Part shown: in pieces, positions 11,235 through 22,419 of the stretch
Layout: each line of letters starts with the position of its first letter
How positions within the stretch are numbered: the first letter of the stretch is position 1
NCBI GenBank assembly: GCA_949592205.1
Contig: CATIUR010000004.1
Location: 12,847,501-12,911,500 of the forward strand
Length of the DNA: 64,000 nucleotides
Direction: 5' to 3'
Source of the DNA: Helichrysum umbraculigerum
Taxonomy: Eukaryota > Streptophyta > Magnoliopsida > Asterales > Asteraceae
Notes under the pieces: model-generated
The model's database searches: none
Told to the model about the DNA's origin: nothing
What the model saw: only the letters and a program-made list of their open reading frames with translations
Position numbers and translations under genes: made by a program

Positions 11235-14200
11235 TTACTTGTAAATCTTACTTCCAGCATAAATCATCAATTTGATACAAGTCTTAACCATCATTTGATA
11301 ATCACGCGCTAAATCACCCCATGCTTCTGTCGTCAAGATTCTATTATCATTCAACTTTATCAAATCTTTCTTCGACATATTCATTAGGTGTCGATGGTCA
11401 TAAACTCTGAAGATTTCTCTTTCACCACCTTCAACCTCATCATCAGCTTCAACCATGACAGCTTCTCCATTCTCTGAATCCACGTGCCATCTCTTCATAT
11501 TATCTAGAATATCTTGTGGCATTGTCTTCAGTGGAATCTGCTGAACACACTTAACAGCTGGATAAACCTTCTTTCTGCTTTTCCTTCCAGTCCTTTGACT
11601 TCGTTCCTTCAATTTGATTGTCTTTCCTTTCCTTGTCTTAATCTTTTCAAACTTCTTTGTCCTAACCTCAGTTCTGATTATTCTTTCAACATACTTAGCA
11701 TAATCATCATCACTCGGGTTATTCAACTCTAATCTAGCCAAATCCATAATTTCAAATCTTGGTAAAGAACTAAATACTGCAAGCTTTTTCTCAAAATATT
11801 GAACTCCGTCAAATCTTTTGATAGCGAAAAGCTTCAGTTCAGAGTCAAAGTACCATCCAATAATCCATTTACGTGCTTCACGTTTTCCTGTTATATCAAC
11901 TTCTGAAACTCCAATCTTCTTCTTCTGTTTTGGAAGTTTCCTAAGAAAAACAGCTGGATTCTTGGTAGGAATAAAAGTTTCATCATTTTCAGAATCGGTT
12001 GAGTCATCGATTTCTTCATCTACATCGACAACTTTTGGACCTTGATCATTTTCAATAATAACTTCTGTCCTAGACGGGCTCACATGGTGTTCATCAATAT
12101 TTGCATATGGATCTACACCAATGTCTTGCACATTCTCAGGTACAGCAGTCCAATCTTCAGGTAGTAAAATTTCTCCTTCTTCAAGATCAAAATCAATTTC
12201 TTCATCGATTTCATCAAGAAGATCACTTCCAGAGTCACTCAATTCTAGCATTTCCATACCTACACAAATCAAATTAATAATATAAATTCTTTCATTGATT
12301 TCTCTGAATCAAACTAAGAATCTCTTTATTTATCTCAATTGTGTGATATAAACATATTATATAACTTATAAAAAATTTTATTGATTACCCTGAATCAACC
12401 AAAAATTCTTAAGTCTTATTAAGATACTTAACAAATATTAATTAAATTTAAATTCTAATGCATTTTGAATAATCACCAAGCATTTAAATTTACTATTAAT
12501 TATCTTATATAATTTCTAAGATTTAATTGAACTATCAATCTAACTTTTAAATTATATATCATTTGTCTAGCAAAAATATTACATATTTAACTTGTCAGTT
12601 ATAAAAACTCTCAAGTCTAATACGTCTAAGTTAAAATAAATTTTGACCGCTGATATAAATCAGAACACGCCGCACGACTACTCAATGAGTCGGAAGTCTT
12701 TCGATCACTAATTTATTTAACTTTTCATAATCAACTAACTTAAATAATTTCTAATATATTTAACTTGTAATAATAATCTCAAGCCGAATATACTACCAAA
12801 ATATTAAGTTACAATTATTCAGTTACAATTATAATGTACAATCATAATTCGACTAAATTCTAATTACAAATAACTACATAAGTCTAAGCTGTCTTACCAG
12901 CTTCACATGTACCAGTACTTATACCAATACCATCACCAGCAGATGCAGACTCCCCCTGAGTAGTAGCTTGTTCACTAGTCTTTGAAGGACCAGTCAGCTC
13001 ACTCTCTTTCTGTGTACTGGGATCATCATCTTCATCTCACCTCTGCTTCTTCCTCAGCTCATCCTCTCTGCAGGCCTCATGATATGCCAGAATCTCCCCC
13101 TGAGACGGCTTGTCCTTCGTCAACTCTAGCACTAAGCGCTCAAGTCGATCAAGCTTTCTCCGGTTATCCTCAGCATCTCGAATCAACATCGTGTGTGCCT
13201 TCAGCAGAGCAGTATAAGCCAGACCTTGCTCAGTAAACTCCTTGGCAAGAACAACATTCTGAGCTTCAAGAGTTTGAACTCGAGACTCCAAGCTAGAAAT
13301 CCTCTCAGAAGCTTTCACTGGCGGTGACGTTTGTTGTGCAGTTTGAGCAGAAGAAGATTGTCCCACTTGATGGACCATCTTATCAAACGCATCACTCAAC
13401 ATACCAGCTGCAATACGAGCAGCCTTGTTTGTCGTAAACCGACCAGTCATACTAGACACCTATATTCAACTTAAATTATTAACAGTAACAGAATTAACTG
13501 TCTCAATCTCTAATTAAGTTCTACTGCAATAACAATACTCATATCTCTAACCTGCTCTGAGGTTTCAGATATACGAGCAGTCGGTCGTTGCATCGTAGAT
13601 TTCGACGTAGCAAGCTGTCATTCCCTAGCAACTGTTATAGAAAAGATCTATCTCAGTCTCTATGTCACAAATTACAACCTACTATTAGTAATAAAATAAA
13701 TAACCTGGCATGTTTCCAATCGAAAGCTCAGGTGTAGATGTCCTAACACGCTTACGACGTGTAGTCCTGAGAGGTTGAACCTCTACATCATCATCCTCAT
13801 CTACAAGCTTTCGCTTCCCTCGCTCAGTCGGTTCTAAAACCCTCGGTGCATCATCATCTGTGGTTTCCTCAGAATCTGAATCAGATGCTGTATCACCATC
13901 TTTCTTAAAAGGAACAGATGGACCAGCACCCCTCTGACCTTGTGAACCCTCAGGTTGAATAACCTCTAGGTCAACAACTTCAGTATCCTATTCATGAGTA
14001 AGCACATATGATGATAAGAAAGATAATAAATTTTAACAATTGAATTATTATATATAACTAATATTACCTTAAACTGTTCAATTGCAACCAAAACTGGATC
14101 ATGAGCGTCATCGTTCTGTAGCAGAACCTCATGAAGAACCTCAGCAGCTAGCTCAGGTATTACCTGCTCCCCTTGTTGTGCAGCCTGATGTATCACATCT

Positions 14201-15114
14201 TCAATGAGCTCTTGTTGCTCAGCTGCTTCTGGAACTGGAGCTGGAGTTTGTTGTTGAGCTTGCTGTTGTGGTTGAGCTTGAGCTTGAGGTTGAACTCCTG
14301 CATCCATCCAACCATTGTTTGGTGGAGCAACATAATCAGCATCAAGAAGATGCCCAAAAAGATCAGCTGCCTCAGGTTTGATCTCATCTTTACGCTTGGA
14401 CAACAGAAAACAAGCGTTGTAACCTCTCAAACCTATCGTCTCAACATGAAAATCAGCTTGATAAGCAGGTAGGTTCGGAACTTGATTGCGAATCAGAAGC
14501 ATGCAGAATCGGGGATAAAGAATAAACTGCATTCGCACAGCTCCTTTAATCTGTCCAATGAAAGAATTGAAGATGTAAGAAGAGAAACTGTATGGTTTAT
14601 TGTAAACCAGTGACAGTACAGCAGACATAAGCTCTGGACTGAGCTCATCTAATCCTGATTTCTTGTTCCCAAAAATAGAAACAATAATCGTAAACAGGAA
14701 TCTCCATTGTCCTAGAACAAACGCCTTGACAAACTGGCGTCCTCTCCTGGGTCCAGAATATCCGGTATGACCCAAAGCACCCTCAATGAAATCAGCAGAA
14801 TAAGGATGAATGCCCGCATCTTGTTCTTCAGTCCCTAAACGTAAAAGATGTCGAAGGTCAGCAACAGTAAAAGAAATAGGATGTTGATTCACCGTGGTAC
14901 GAATCGTTGAAGGATTCGCAGCAGCATCATACACAATGTTTCTCCAAAACTGTGTAAGTAGATCTCTGTTCAGCGGCGGTGACTTGGTAATAGCAAATCG
15001 AATTCTCGATCGTGCTACATAAGTCAAAATCTGCTCAAAGCGCTCAGCACCGCGCTCGTTCGGATCTAGGTTCACTAGTATGTTGTGACCCTTCTCGAAA
15101 GATCTGTTCGCCAT
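11235..15114 (-). pseudogene. Element A extra gene: five coding exons, about 1000 codons, two TGA stops
   Basis: ATG at 15114. Exons on the minus strand: 15114-14068, 13987-13705, 13631-13552, 13459-12898, 12259-11235. All introns are GT-AG, all phases agree (0, 1, 0, 1), and the total is 2997 nt ending in a stop. In-frame TGA codons at 13618-13620 and 13037-13039 interrupt it; the frame continues openly after both. N-terminal about 280 residues: a globular domain (SRIRFAITKSP, LLTQFWRN, GYSGPRRGRQFVKAF); then a Gln/Ala/Pro tract; an acidic-serine region with a basic RGKRK patch; a coiled coil (ISSLESRVQTLEAQNVVLAK); and an acidic-to-basic C-terminal part (KIKTRKGKTIKLKERSQ). No signal peptide or membrane span, so no sign of an envelope protein. 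Function unknown. From memory, similar N-terminal domains are often predicted beside Copia pol in Asteraceae. The last exon could also start its own protein at ATG 12257. Confidence 0.75.
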
Positions 15115-15116
15115 AT

Positions 15117-16161
15117 CTGTAATACTAAATTACACAAATAGCAAGAAGATTAAGTAAACAAACATTAATCAATTTAAACTTTTACGTATCATGATCAAAA
15201 GATCATCAAACGTCTAAGTCTACTATTCGCTAATAGCTTAATTCACTGAATCTTAATTGAACCATTAATAATTATTAACTTTTCAATTATATTCTATAAA
15301 TTATATAAAGTTTGTTTGTTAAATCACAATTTAAGTTATCATACCGCCTACAAATATCGGAACACGCTGCTCGACTACATTATGAGTCGAAAGACTTTCG
15401 ATATGAAATAACTGAAATTGTTAAATGTTAACACAATTTTAACTTCTAAACACAAGTTCGTAAGTCTAAAAGTGTAAAAACGAGTAACTTGTTAATTATT
15501 TGTAATCAAGTGATTCTCAAATCAAAAACAAGTTATTATATAAAACTTATAAAATTTACTTAATTTTACAAAGTCAACTGAAATCAACAACGTTAATTCA
15601 GTTTTCAAAGTCAAACTAAGTCAAATAAAAATAAAAATGAAATTAAATAAATCATTCAACTCGGTTCGTAGAGACTCCACGAGTTGAAATCAAGTCGCTC
15701 AGGTCAAACGAAGTCAAACGAAATGAGTTCGTTTCGCTTCGGTCAACGAAAGTCAATAAAGTAAGTCGACTCGGTTCGGTCAACTGAAGTCAAACGAATC
15801 GAGTTCGTTTCGCTTCAGTCAAATGAAGTCAACCAAAAAGTCAGTTCGATTCGTTAAACTGAAATCAAACGAAATCACTCGACTCGGTTCGTTGGAGCGG
15901 TCTACGAAGCGAGATTAGATCTCGATTCGAAGGATGAACGGTTTGACGAGATCAACCTTTAAATCATCGATTAGACAAATTTTGAAGCAATTAAACACTT
16001 TAAACATGTTCTATTAGCTTCGAATAATCATTAGAAACCTTTTTTTAGTTTTTATAACTCACTAATTTGCATGAAATCCGTGAAAAACTAAACCGAAACT
16101 TTCGAAAACATAAACCGATCGATTTCTCACAAATTACACGGTGAAATCGCATGAAACTTAC
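15117..16161 (-). other. Leader intron of the element A extra gene
   Basis: On the minus strand the donor GAC|GTAAGTTTC at 16161-16160 and the acceptor AGTATTACAG at 15117-15118 lie between the TATA box and the ATG, leaving AT before the ATG. The intron holds a 45-bp block (15358-15402) similar to one in the last coding intron. It also contains a stretch rich in ACTCGGTTCG-like words (about 15660-15910) resembling the retroelement's own gag leader. Confidence 0.6.
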
Positions 16162-16346
16162 GTCAAAAGATGCGTAATAACAAGATGAATAAGTTCCACG
16201 GATCGAAAATTCCGTCCTCGTTCTAAAAATTCGAAAATTAACCGAAAATAGTGTTCGGTTCGTTTCGCCAGAAATCGAGTCGCAGAGGATCTAAGTTCGG
16301 TTCGTGAGAAATGTGGAAAATGTGAGTCAGTTCGCTGAGTTGTCCC

Positions 16347-16354
16347 CTTTTATA
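16347..16354 (-). promoter_or_regulatory. TATA box of the element A extra gene
   Basis: AAAGGGTATAAAAGGGG on the minus strand (16344-16360) is a textbook TATA box. Transcription would begin near 16315, giving a leader exon of about 155 nt ending at the strong donor at 16161. This would be a promoter internal to the retrotransposon, separate from the LTR. Confidence 0.6.
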
Positions 16355-16361
16355 CCCTTTG

Positions 16362-17109
16362 TTCAATTCCGCACAGGTTGAGTCACTTTGCAGATTTGAC
16401 TAGTCAAACTTGCAATCTTAATTTAAAATGCGAAATAAAAACTAAGTATAAAATAAAACTCATTTATTTTTACAAGTCTAAAATAGAATTATTTTTTTCA
16501 CTTGCAATTGTAACGTTTGTTCAACAATAAATAGAAACACTTATTCAGCATAATTTAATTCCAAAGGGTAATACTTTTTAAAAAAAAAAAAAAAAAAAAA
16601 ATACGAAATATAAAAACTAAGTGATATCAAGTAACATTTTATTAATCACTTCAATAAAATAAAATACATAACGCAACTGAATAAGAATTTAACTGCTTAG
16701 GGATCATATTAGAAAGAACAAGCTATTAAAAATTTATTAAAAAGTCAAAGTAGATTGTTAGTATACATACCTCATGAAATTCAAATAAATTACCATAAAA
16801 TTACAACTAAATTTATCATTTATACATTTATATTTATAAAACTATATCTTAGGTACCTTTATCCACATAGCATAATTAATAAACGCATTACTCACATAAA
16901 GTGAATATTTTAATTATAGACAGTTCAAGACGATTACCGGTATTATGATCCACATAAACAAATTATACTCGACTTTCTAAGCAAACATTTTATTGTTAGG
17001 ATGAATATTATCAAGTGCTTCCTATTATATGACATACTGAAGAATTTCAAGTAAAACTCATAACACTGTATCATTTAAATTTCAAGGTAGCGGTTACTAA
17101 ATGATGTAT
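16362..17109. other. Element A non-coding, upstream of the internal promoter
   Basis: AT-rich, with a poly-A tract at 16579-16600 and no coding frame. Reverse transcriptase and RNase H, which should lie on this side of integrase in a Copia element, are not here. The right edge is the 5' end of element B. Confidence 0.6.
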
Positions 17110-17449
17110 TGATAAGCATCAAATAGATAGTATATTTTATAGTAATTTATCCCTATTTTTATATACATTTTAGTGCATTTATATGATTTTAGATACTTAT
17201 TTTGTTAATATTTGCAGAGATGTATTTTAATTGAAGATTGAAGAAAAATGAGCAAAAACGAATCCGAAACTGAAAGAAACTGAAGAAAATGAAAAAATGA
17301 AGAAAAAGGAGATTAAACCTTGAAGTAATGAAGACTAAAAGTATTAAAATGAAGAATTGGGCTAAGAAGATAAAGAAGTCCGGATATGAAGATTAATAGT
17401 CCAAAAATTAAGCCCAAGCTTGAAAATAGAATATTCTGGAATTTACATT

Positions 17450-17590
17450 CAACCGGCGGTTGGATTAACCAACCGGCGGTTGGGCTTTAGGGTTTAAAGG
17501 CGGTGTAGACACCCGGATGCAAATAACTCCAACCGGCGGTTGGAGAACCCAACCAGCGGTTGAGAGGTCGGTTTTGAAAACTATAAATAG
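17450..17590 (+). promoter_or_regulatory. Element B U3 promoter: four dyads plus TATA
   Basis: CAACCGGCGGTTG begins at 17450, 17470 and 17530, with the variant CAACCAGCGGTTG at 17550, so spacing is exactly 20, 60 and 20 bp. TATAAATAG follows at 17582. Each half-site contains the plant MYB core CNGTTR. A nearly identical layout, with the motif in reverse complement, occurs in LTR G at 63578-63748. Further copies lie in B's interior (about 25288). Confidence 0.7.
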
Positions 17591-17966
17591 AGGCTCAAAT
17601 TAGCTTAAACCATATACGATTCAAGAATACTAAAACCGAAAGTTAGGGTTTTAGGTCGACTTTATGTGCGATTTTGGAGGCTAAAGAGCTAGGGTTTGAA
17701 GGTTTTTAACCCTAGGAAAAGCTAGTTCATCAATTGGTTCGATTTCTTTATCCTTGTAACTTTAATAACCTTATTGAGTTATTTAGATATTGTTTATTTG
17801 ATTTAATTGTGAATTAGGTTTTCATTATATTTGTTTGAATGAATGTTTATTGAGTTTATTATTTGAATTATATGTTTATGTTGGAACTATATTATTGAAT
17901 GTTTATTATACAAGAGTTGTCTTTATTATGATATTTTAGTGATTATTCTTGACATAATTAGACTGA

Positions 17967-18038
17967 TTTATATTAAACTAGGATGACCATAAACTGTTTA
18001 TATAAATTAAGTGATTGTGTTTATGTTTTGATCTTAAC
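17967..18038 (+). repeat. 72-bp duplication flanking element C, left copy
   Basis: Perfect 72-bp match to 22348-22419. It lies immediately before the TG that begins the LTR of element C. Ordinary LTR integration duplicates about 5 bp, so this is abnormal. Confidence 0.95.
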
Positions 18039-20798
18039 TGTAACATCCGCAAAATGGGCTAGAGGTTTTAATATAATTATTTCCCGAATTTTAAATAATC
18101 GTTTATGTGTTAGGAAATTATTTTGTTTAATCATTTGATAATAACTAGAAAATAAGTTTCAAGACTTATTGTGGTTAGTAAAATATTAATTGTTTTAAAT
18201 TAATATAGTTGACAGTACAATAAAATGTTTGGACTCGCGAGTGGTTTCTGGTTCCAGACAATAGGTTAAAAGTGGGATAAAAAAAAATTAATTATGGTGT
18301 TTATTATGTAGGTCGGTTAATAGACCGACTCACTTGTTTCTTTTGCCCCAAATTTCTTATTCTCTCAAATGCTACAACAAACCTATCCTTGAAGAAACTT
18401 AATACCAATTAAAAATTGAAGACAAATTAGGGAATTAAAGGGGGCTAAAATCCTTGAATCATTATCATGTCATCATCGCCATCACCATCCTACCTTTTTC
18501 TATCTTGATTGTAAATATTAATTTTTGTTCCTATTTTATACGTTCCATAAATTGGTTTATTAAAAATAGGTAATACAAGAGTTAGTATAAATAGATGATG
18601 TTTCTTGAGATTCTTTAATTGTTAACAACTGATTCTACATAGTGGATTATTGAAATTATTAGTTTGAGAAATATTCTTGTAAGTTGAGTTATGAGAATGA
18701 TTTTGTTTGAAAATCTATGAGTTAGTGATTTAGGATTTTGAATATGAACTTCAAGAGATAATTAGTTGCAATATGAAGTTATCGATGTTTACTTGAGGTT
18801 ATAAAATAAGTTGTATTGATTTAAGAACTGGATTGCAAGTTTGAAAAGTATTAATTCGTGTTTGGTTGTGCTCGAATTGCGCCGCTACTGCTGCATTTGA
18901 GCTGAAGCCGGCGGCTTTTTAATTGAAGCTGGCATGTTTGCTGTTGTGCGAGAGGTCGGCGGCTTGTGGAAGCTAGCCAGCGGGCTCTGTTGTTTGTTGA
19001 AGCCGGTGGTCACAGGACCCAAGCCGGCAGCCTCTCGTTCCATTTTTAAGTTTTTATTTTAAGTCCCCAAATATATGTTAGCGTTATTACATTGTTTATA
19101 AAATGAATAATTATGAATCCTAGAACCTAATTAGAAGATTATTATTGATATAAAAATAATACTCATCCTTAAGTTATGTATTATTATAAATTGAAAGGTT
19201 GTTGAACTATAAGTTATAAGATTATTGACTCTTAAGTCCATAATCCATTTAAATGTTATATCTCGATAAGAATAATGGATTGAGAATAGTAACACATATT
19301 TAAAGATATGTGAATTGAAATATATAATATATTTAATATGTTATGTATTATTAATGAAATGATGGGTATGAGTATTATCCTAATTGGGATATTTACATGG
19401 ATATATGCTATAATGGGAATAAAGCATAGTAACACTAATTATCTGAGTAAATAAGTTATAAGTGATGTTATAACTAGATTGTAGTGATTAGTTACTATTA
19501 TAATCGAAATGAGTTATACCCTTGTGAAATATTGGTAACCAGAGTTATTAGTAACTTGAATTAGTAATGAAAAGAAAGTAATATGGTTTGATCACGACTT
19601 AGAGAATATTTGATTATGTAAATTAATACAAGAGATATATATACATACACATATATGATGAGTAGAGTGATCTCATTAAGTTTAAGTACTTGAAATATAT
19701 ATTGATCACAATAATAGTTGAGTAAGATTAAATTGACTTATATGATCATATGAAAGATGATTAAGTGATTAGAATGGATAATACCCATATATTTAGTATA
19801 ATGGTACTTGTGAATGATTTATAGCCTAGTGACCTTAATAATGCTATTGTTTACATAAGTACTATCATTTGAGACAAGTGACTGACTTGTGTTACTTTAT
19901 TGTGTTTTCAGATAAACAGAATGCTAAGTGACATTAGACTACTGAGCGAGACGACTGAGGTAACGGTGAGTGGATCGATAACCCTCAGTTTGGTTTAGTT
20001 GTAACAGGTTTGGGTTACAACGAGTAACCGTATTATTACTATTGTTTTAGTTGCCATGATTATGAGCTATTAGTAATAATACTGTGAATAGATTATTGTT
20101 TGACATATTGATTGGAATATGTTATCACTTGTTGTGTTGCCTTTAGGCATCGTTGAGTCGGAGGCCAGCATGGGGCTGGGCTTGGGTTTGCTATTATTTG
20201 AATAACACAGGGTCTTAGTACAAGTTATTTGTCGTAGCCTGTGTTATATGGGTTAATAGCACCAAGTAGTCGGTTAAACCTCTGTAAGGGCCTGCAGTTA
20301 GTTTTAAAGTGTTCTTTGAGAAGGTGATACCTCAAGAACCACCGGTCCTCTATGACACCAGTTGGTTGTGTGATTAAAAGTTGATAACAGACTTGTTGAT
20401 TGAATATGACTATTTGTTGAACACAAGTTTGTTATGCTAAGTTAAACTATTGTTTATTGATCTTCTCACTTAGCGTTGTGCTAATCCCCCACATTTCCCT
20501 TTCTTGCAGATTATGATTTAATAATTGATTGAGCAAGAAGATGTTGACTTGGAATGGAATATTTGAAAAGCAAGCGTCTACTCTGATATCTGATTTGACT
20601 AAATCAGTGTGGTTTTGGAATTTTATAACACCTCGCTTTGCTTATATTAATATTGTAATAGTTTTTGAACTGTTGGATACCAGGTTTTGGTTGGAAAAAG
20701 TTTACGTGTATTTCGTATAATACTTAATGGATATATTTTAAATCTACGCTTCCGAGTAAAATCATTATTATAATGGTTTCAAAATGAGGGGTGTTATA
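18039..20798 (+). repeat. Element C 5' LTR
   Basis: TGTAACATCC to GTGTTATA (the final CA mutated to TA, as in D). A candidate donor TTGATT|GTAAAT lies at 18511 after a pyrimidine-rich leader. An array of AGCCGGCGGCT-like dyads (18906-19032) follows. No protein-coding content. Confidence 0.85.
18906..19032 (+). promoter_or_regulatory. Element C dyad array
   Basis: Six variants of AGCCGGCGGCT start at about 18906, 18927, 18954, 18975, 19001 and 19022, with alternating steps of 21, 27, 21, 26 and 21. This CpG-rich cluster stands out in an AT-rich LTR. It lies inside the predicted leader intron. Confidence 0.6.
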
Positions 20799-20801
20799 AG
20801 T

Positions 20802-20813
20802 TGGTATCAGAGC
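20802..20813 (+). other. Element C primer-binding site
   Basis: TGGTATCAGAGC, complementary to the 3' end of initiator methionine tRNA, lies 3 nt after the LTR end. Confidence 0.85.
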
Positions 20814-20975
20814 ATAGGTTTGGGTGAATTGGACGTGGTAAGTTTTCAATCCCAAATCTATTTTTGTGTTAATCAAACATTCCATGATGTGGGGTCTAGC
20901 TAAGTTGAGAAGTAGTTAGTTTATTGAGTACTAACGATTAATAAATTGCAAGTTTTTGTTGTTTTGAGTACAGAT

Positions 20976-21962
20976 ATGGCAGAACACGAGCAACCGACCA
21001 GTACCCTTGACGGTTCCCCTAGATCGGATGCCCCTCATACAGAGAACAGTTGTTCCTTTGCAACTTTTGTGTCTTGTAAACCTTCAGAATATTATGGAAG
21101 TTTTGATCCAGCTGTTACACTTGATTGGTTGCGGGATACTGAGAGAAAATTTGAAATATGTCAGTGTGAGGAGAAATTTAAAGTTCCTTTTGCAGTGCAG
21201 CTTTTGAAAGGACAGGCAATGTTTTGGTGGGTTTCGATTACAGCAAGTCTGACGTTACAACAGAGAGCATCTATTCAGTGGAGTGATTTTTATAATGAGG
21301 TATGTCGACAGTATTGCTCTGAGTTTGATGTGTCACGTGTTAAACAGGAATTCATGGGATTAAAATTAATCGATGGGATGACGATTGATGAGTTGATTAC
21401 CCAGTTTACCGAGAAATTGAGATTTGTACAGCAATGGGTACCTGATGATAGAACAAAGATAAATCATTTTGTTGAAGCCTTACCACCTGAATATCGTACT
21501 ACAGTGAGATTGGTAAGTTCTCTTGCAGATGCTTTTGCTTTAGCTCGTTTAGTGGATAATGACTTACGAGCTCAGAATAAACAGAATAAAGAAAAGATTT
21601 TACACCATTTTGAAAGTGAACCTTCTGGTAAAGGTAAACATAAAAGGCGGAACAGAAAGTTAAAAATTCATAGTGGTTTGGATGATCGATCTCTTTGGTG
21701 TAATGATTGTAAATCCAGACATATGGGAAAGTGTACTTCTCAGACTATCAGATGTATTAAGTGTGGATTGATGGGACACAAAGTTAAGGACTGTGGTTAT
21801 CCTAATAAAGTGTGTTGGAATTGTCAACGAGAAGGTCATCACGCGGGGCAGTGTCCAGAAAAGATAAGTCAGGGTTCGGGTTTGGTCGGTGCATCGTCAT
21901 CTTCTGGCCATAAGCGGAGGAATCTGCAGTCAGCAGCAGGCAGATTTTCTGATGACAGTTGA
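20976..21962 (+). CDS. Element C gag (Ty3 type)
   Basis: The frame is open from ATG 20976 (MAEHEQPTSTL) to TGA at 21960-21962, about 328 residues. An upstream in-frame ATG exists at 20946, but 20976 matches element D's gag start (MADDEQP) and sits 2 nt after a 3' splice site (GAGTACAG). A retrotrans_gag capsid domain covers about residues 40-190 (LDWLRDTERKF, AMFWW, QWVPDDRTKI). Zinc knuckles follow: an atypical CNDCKSRHMGKC, then CIKCGLMGHKVKDC and CWNCQREGHHAGQC. Gag would form the virus-like particle in the cytoplasm and package RNA. The pol frame that should follow is broken within the protease, so only gag could be made. Confidence 0.85.
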   Translation: MAEHEQPTSTLDGSPRSDAPHTENSCSFATFVSCKPSEYYGSFDPAVTLDWLRDTERKFEICQCEEKFKVPFAVQLLKGQAMFWWVSITASLTLQQRASIQWSDFYNEVCRQYCSEFDVSRVKQEFMGLKLIDGMTIDELITQFTEKLRFVQQWVPDDRTKINHFVEALPPEYRTTVRLVSSLADAFALARLVDNDLRAQNKQNKEKILHHFESEPSGKGKHKRRNRKLKIHSGLDDRSLWCNDCKSRHMGKCTSQTIRCIKCGLMGHKVKDCGYPNKVCWNCQREGHHAGQCPEKISQGSGLVGASSSSGHKRRNLQSAAGRFSDDS

Positions 21963-22347
21963 TGATACTGTCGTAATAGATGAAGCTATTACAGGTACAC
22001 TTGTATTTACCTTGTACTAGTATTTATTTATTAGCATTAGAACTAGTTGTTCCTATATGCTTGGTTATATGTGATAAACTGAAAGTGACCCTAGTGATTC
22101 TAATTCTTTTAGAATAAAGATAGTAGATGATAAAATAATTTCTGTTGCTGTGGTAGTGACCGAAATTAAGTACTTGATTGAGGGTCATAGTATTTGATAA
22201 ATTTTGTTAATGTCAACCCTTAGTTGATATATAGAATTGACTTGAACTGGGTAAATAAAATGTTAAATACAAAAAGAAAATATAAATATCCTTGATAGAT
22301 GAGTTGTGTGATTGACTCGGGGGGTTTGAGAAAAGGGGATTATATTG
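21963..22347 (+). pseudogene. Element C protease remnant
   Basis: Downstream of gag the DNA loosely follows element D's protease region (AACTAGTTGTTCC.., GATAAACTGAAAGTG) but is full of stops and small deletions. It ends abruptly at the second copy of the 72-bp duplication. Confidence 0.55.
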
Positions 22348-22419
22348 TTTATATTAAACTAGGATGACCATAAACTGTTTATATAAATTAAGTGATTGTG
22401 TTTATGTTTTGATCTTAAC
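22348..22419 (+). repeat. 72-bp duplication flanking element C, right copy
   Basis: Identical to 17967-18038. B's LTR continues directly from 22420 (CTTATGCGATAAAC), so excising 18039-22419 restores an uninterrupted LTR. Confidence 0.95.

Larger units (their letters stand above)
18039..22347 (+). mobile_element. Element C: one-ended Ty3 element (5' LTR, gag, partial protease)
   Basis: Begins precisely with TGTAACATCC and has a 2.76-kb LTR, an initiator-Met primer site and an intact gag, then decays within the protease region and stops at 22347. There is no RT, integrase or 3' LTR. LTR ends, gag and primer-site spacing resemble element D, so C belongs to the same clade. It sits inside B's LTR between two copies of a 72-bp target duplication. 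Confidence 0.9.

Noticed and set aside
11235..15114. Element A extra gene as an envelope gene
   Set aside because: No signal peptide, transmembrane helix or cysteine-rich ectodomain; the protein looks nuclear or cytoplasmic (acidic, basic and coiled-coil segments).
18583..18591. TATAAATAG in element C's LTR as its promoter
   Set aside because: It lies after the C/T-rich leader and candidate donor. By comparison with element D the promoter should be near 18264, so this is probably chance.
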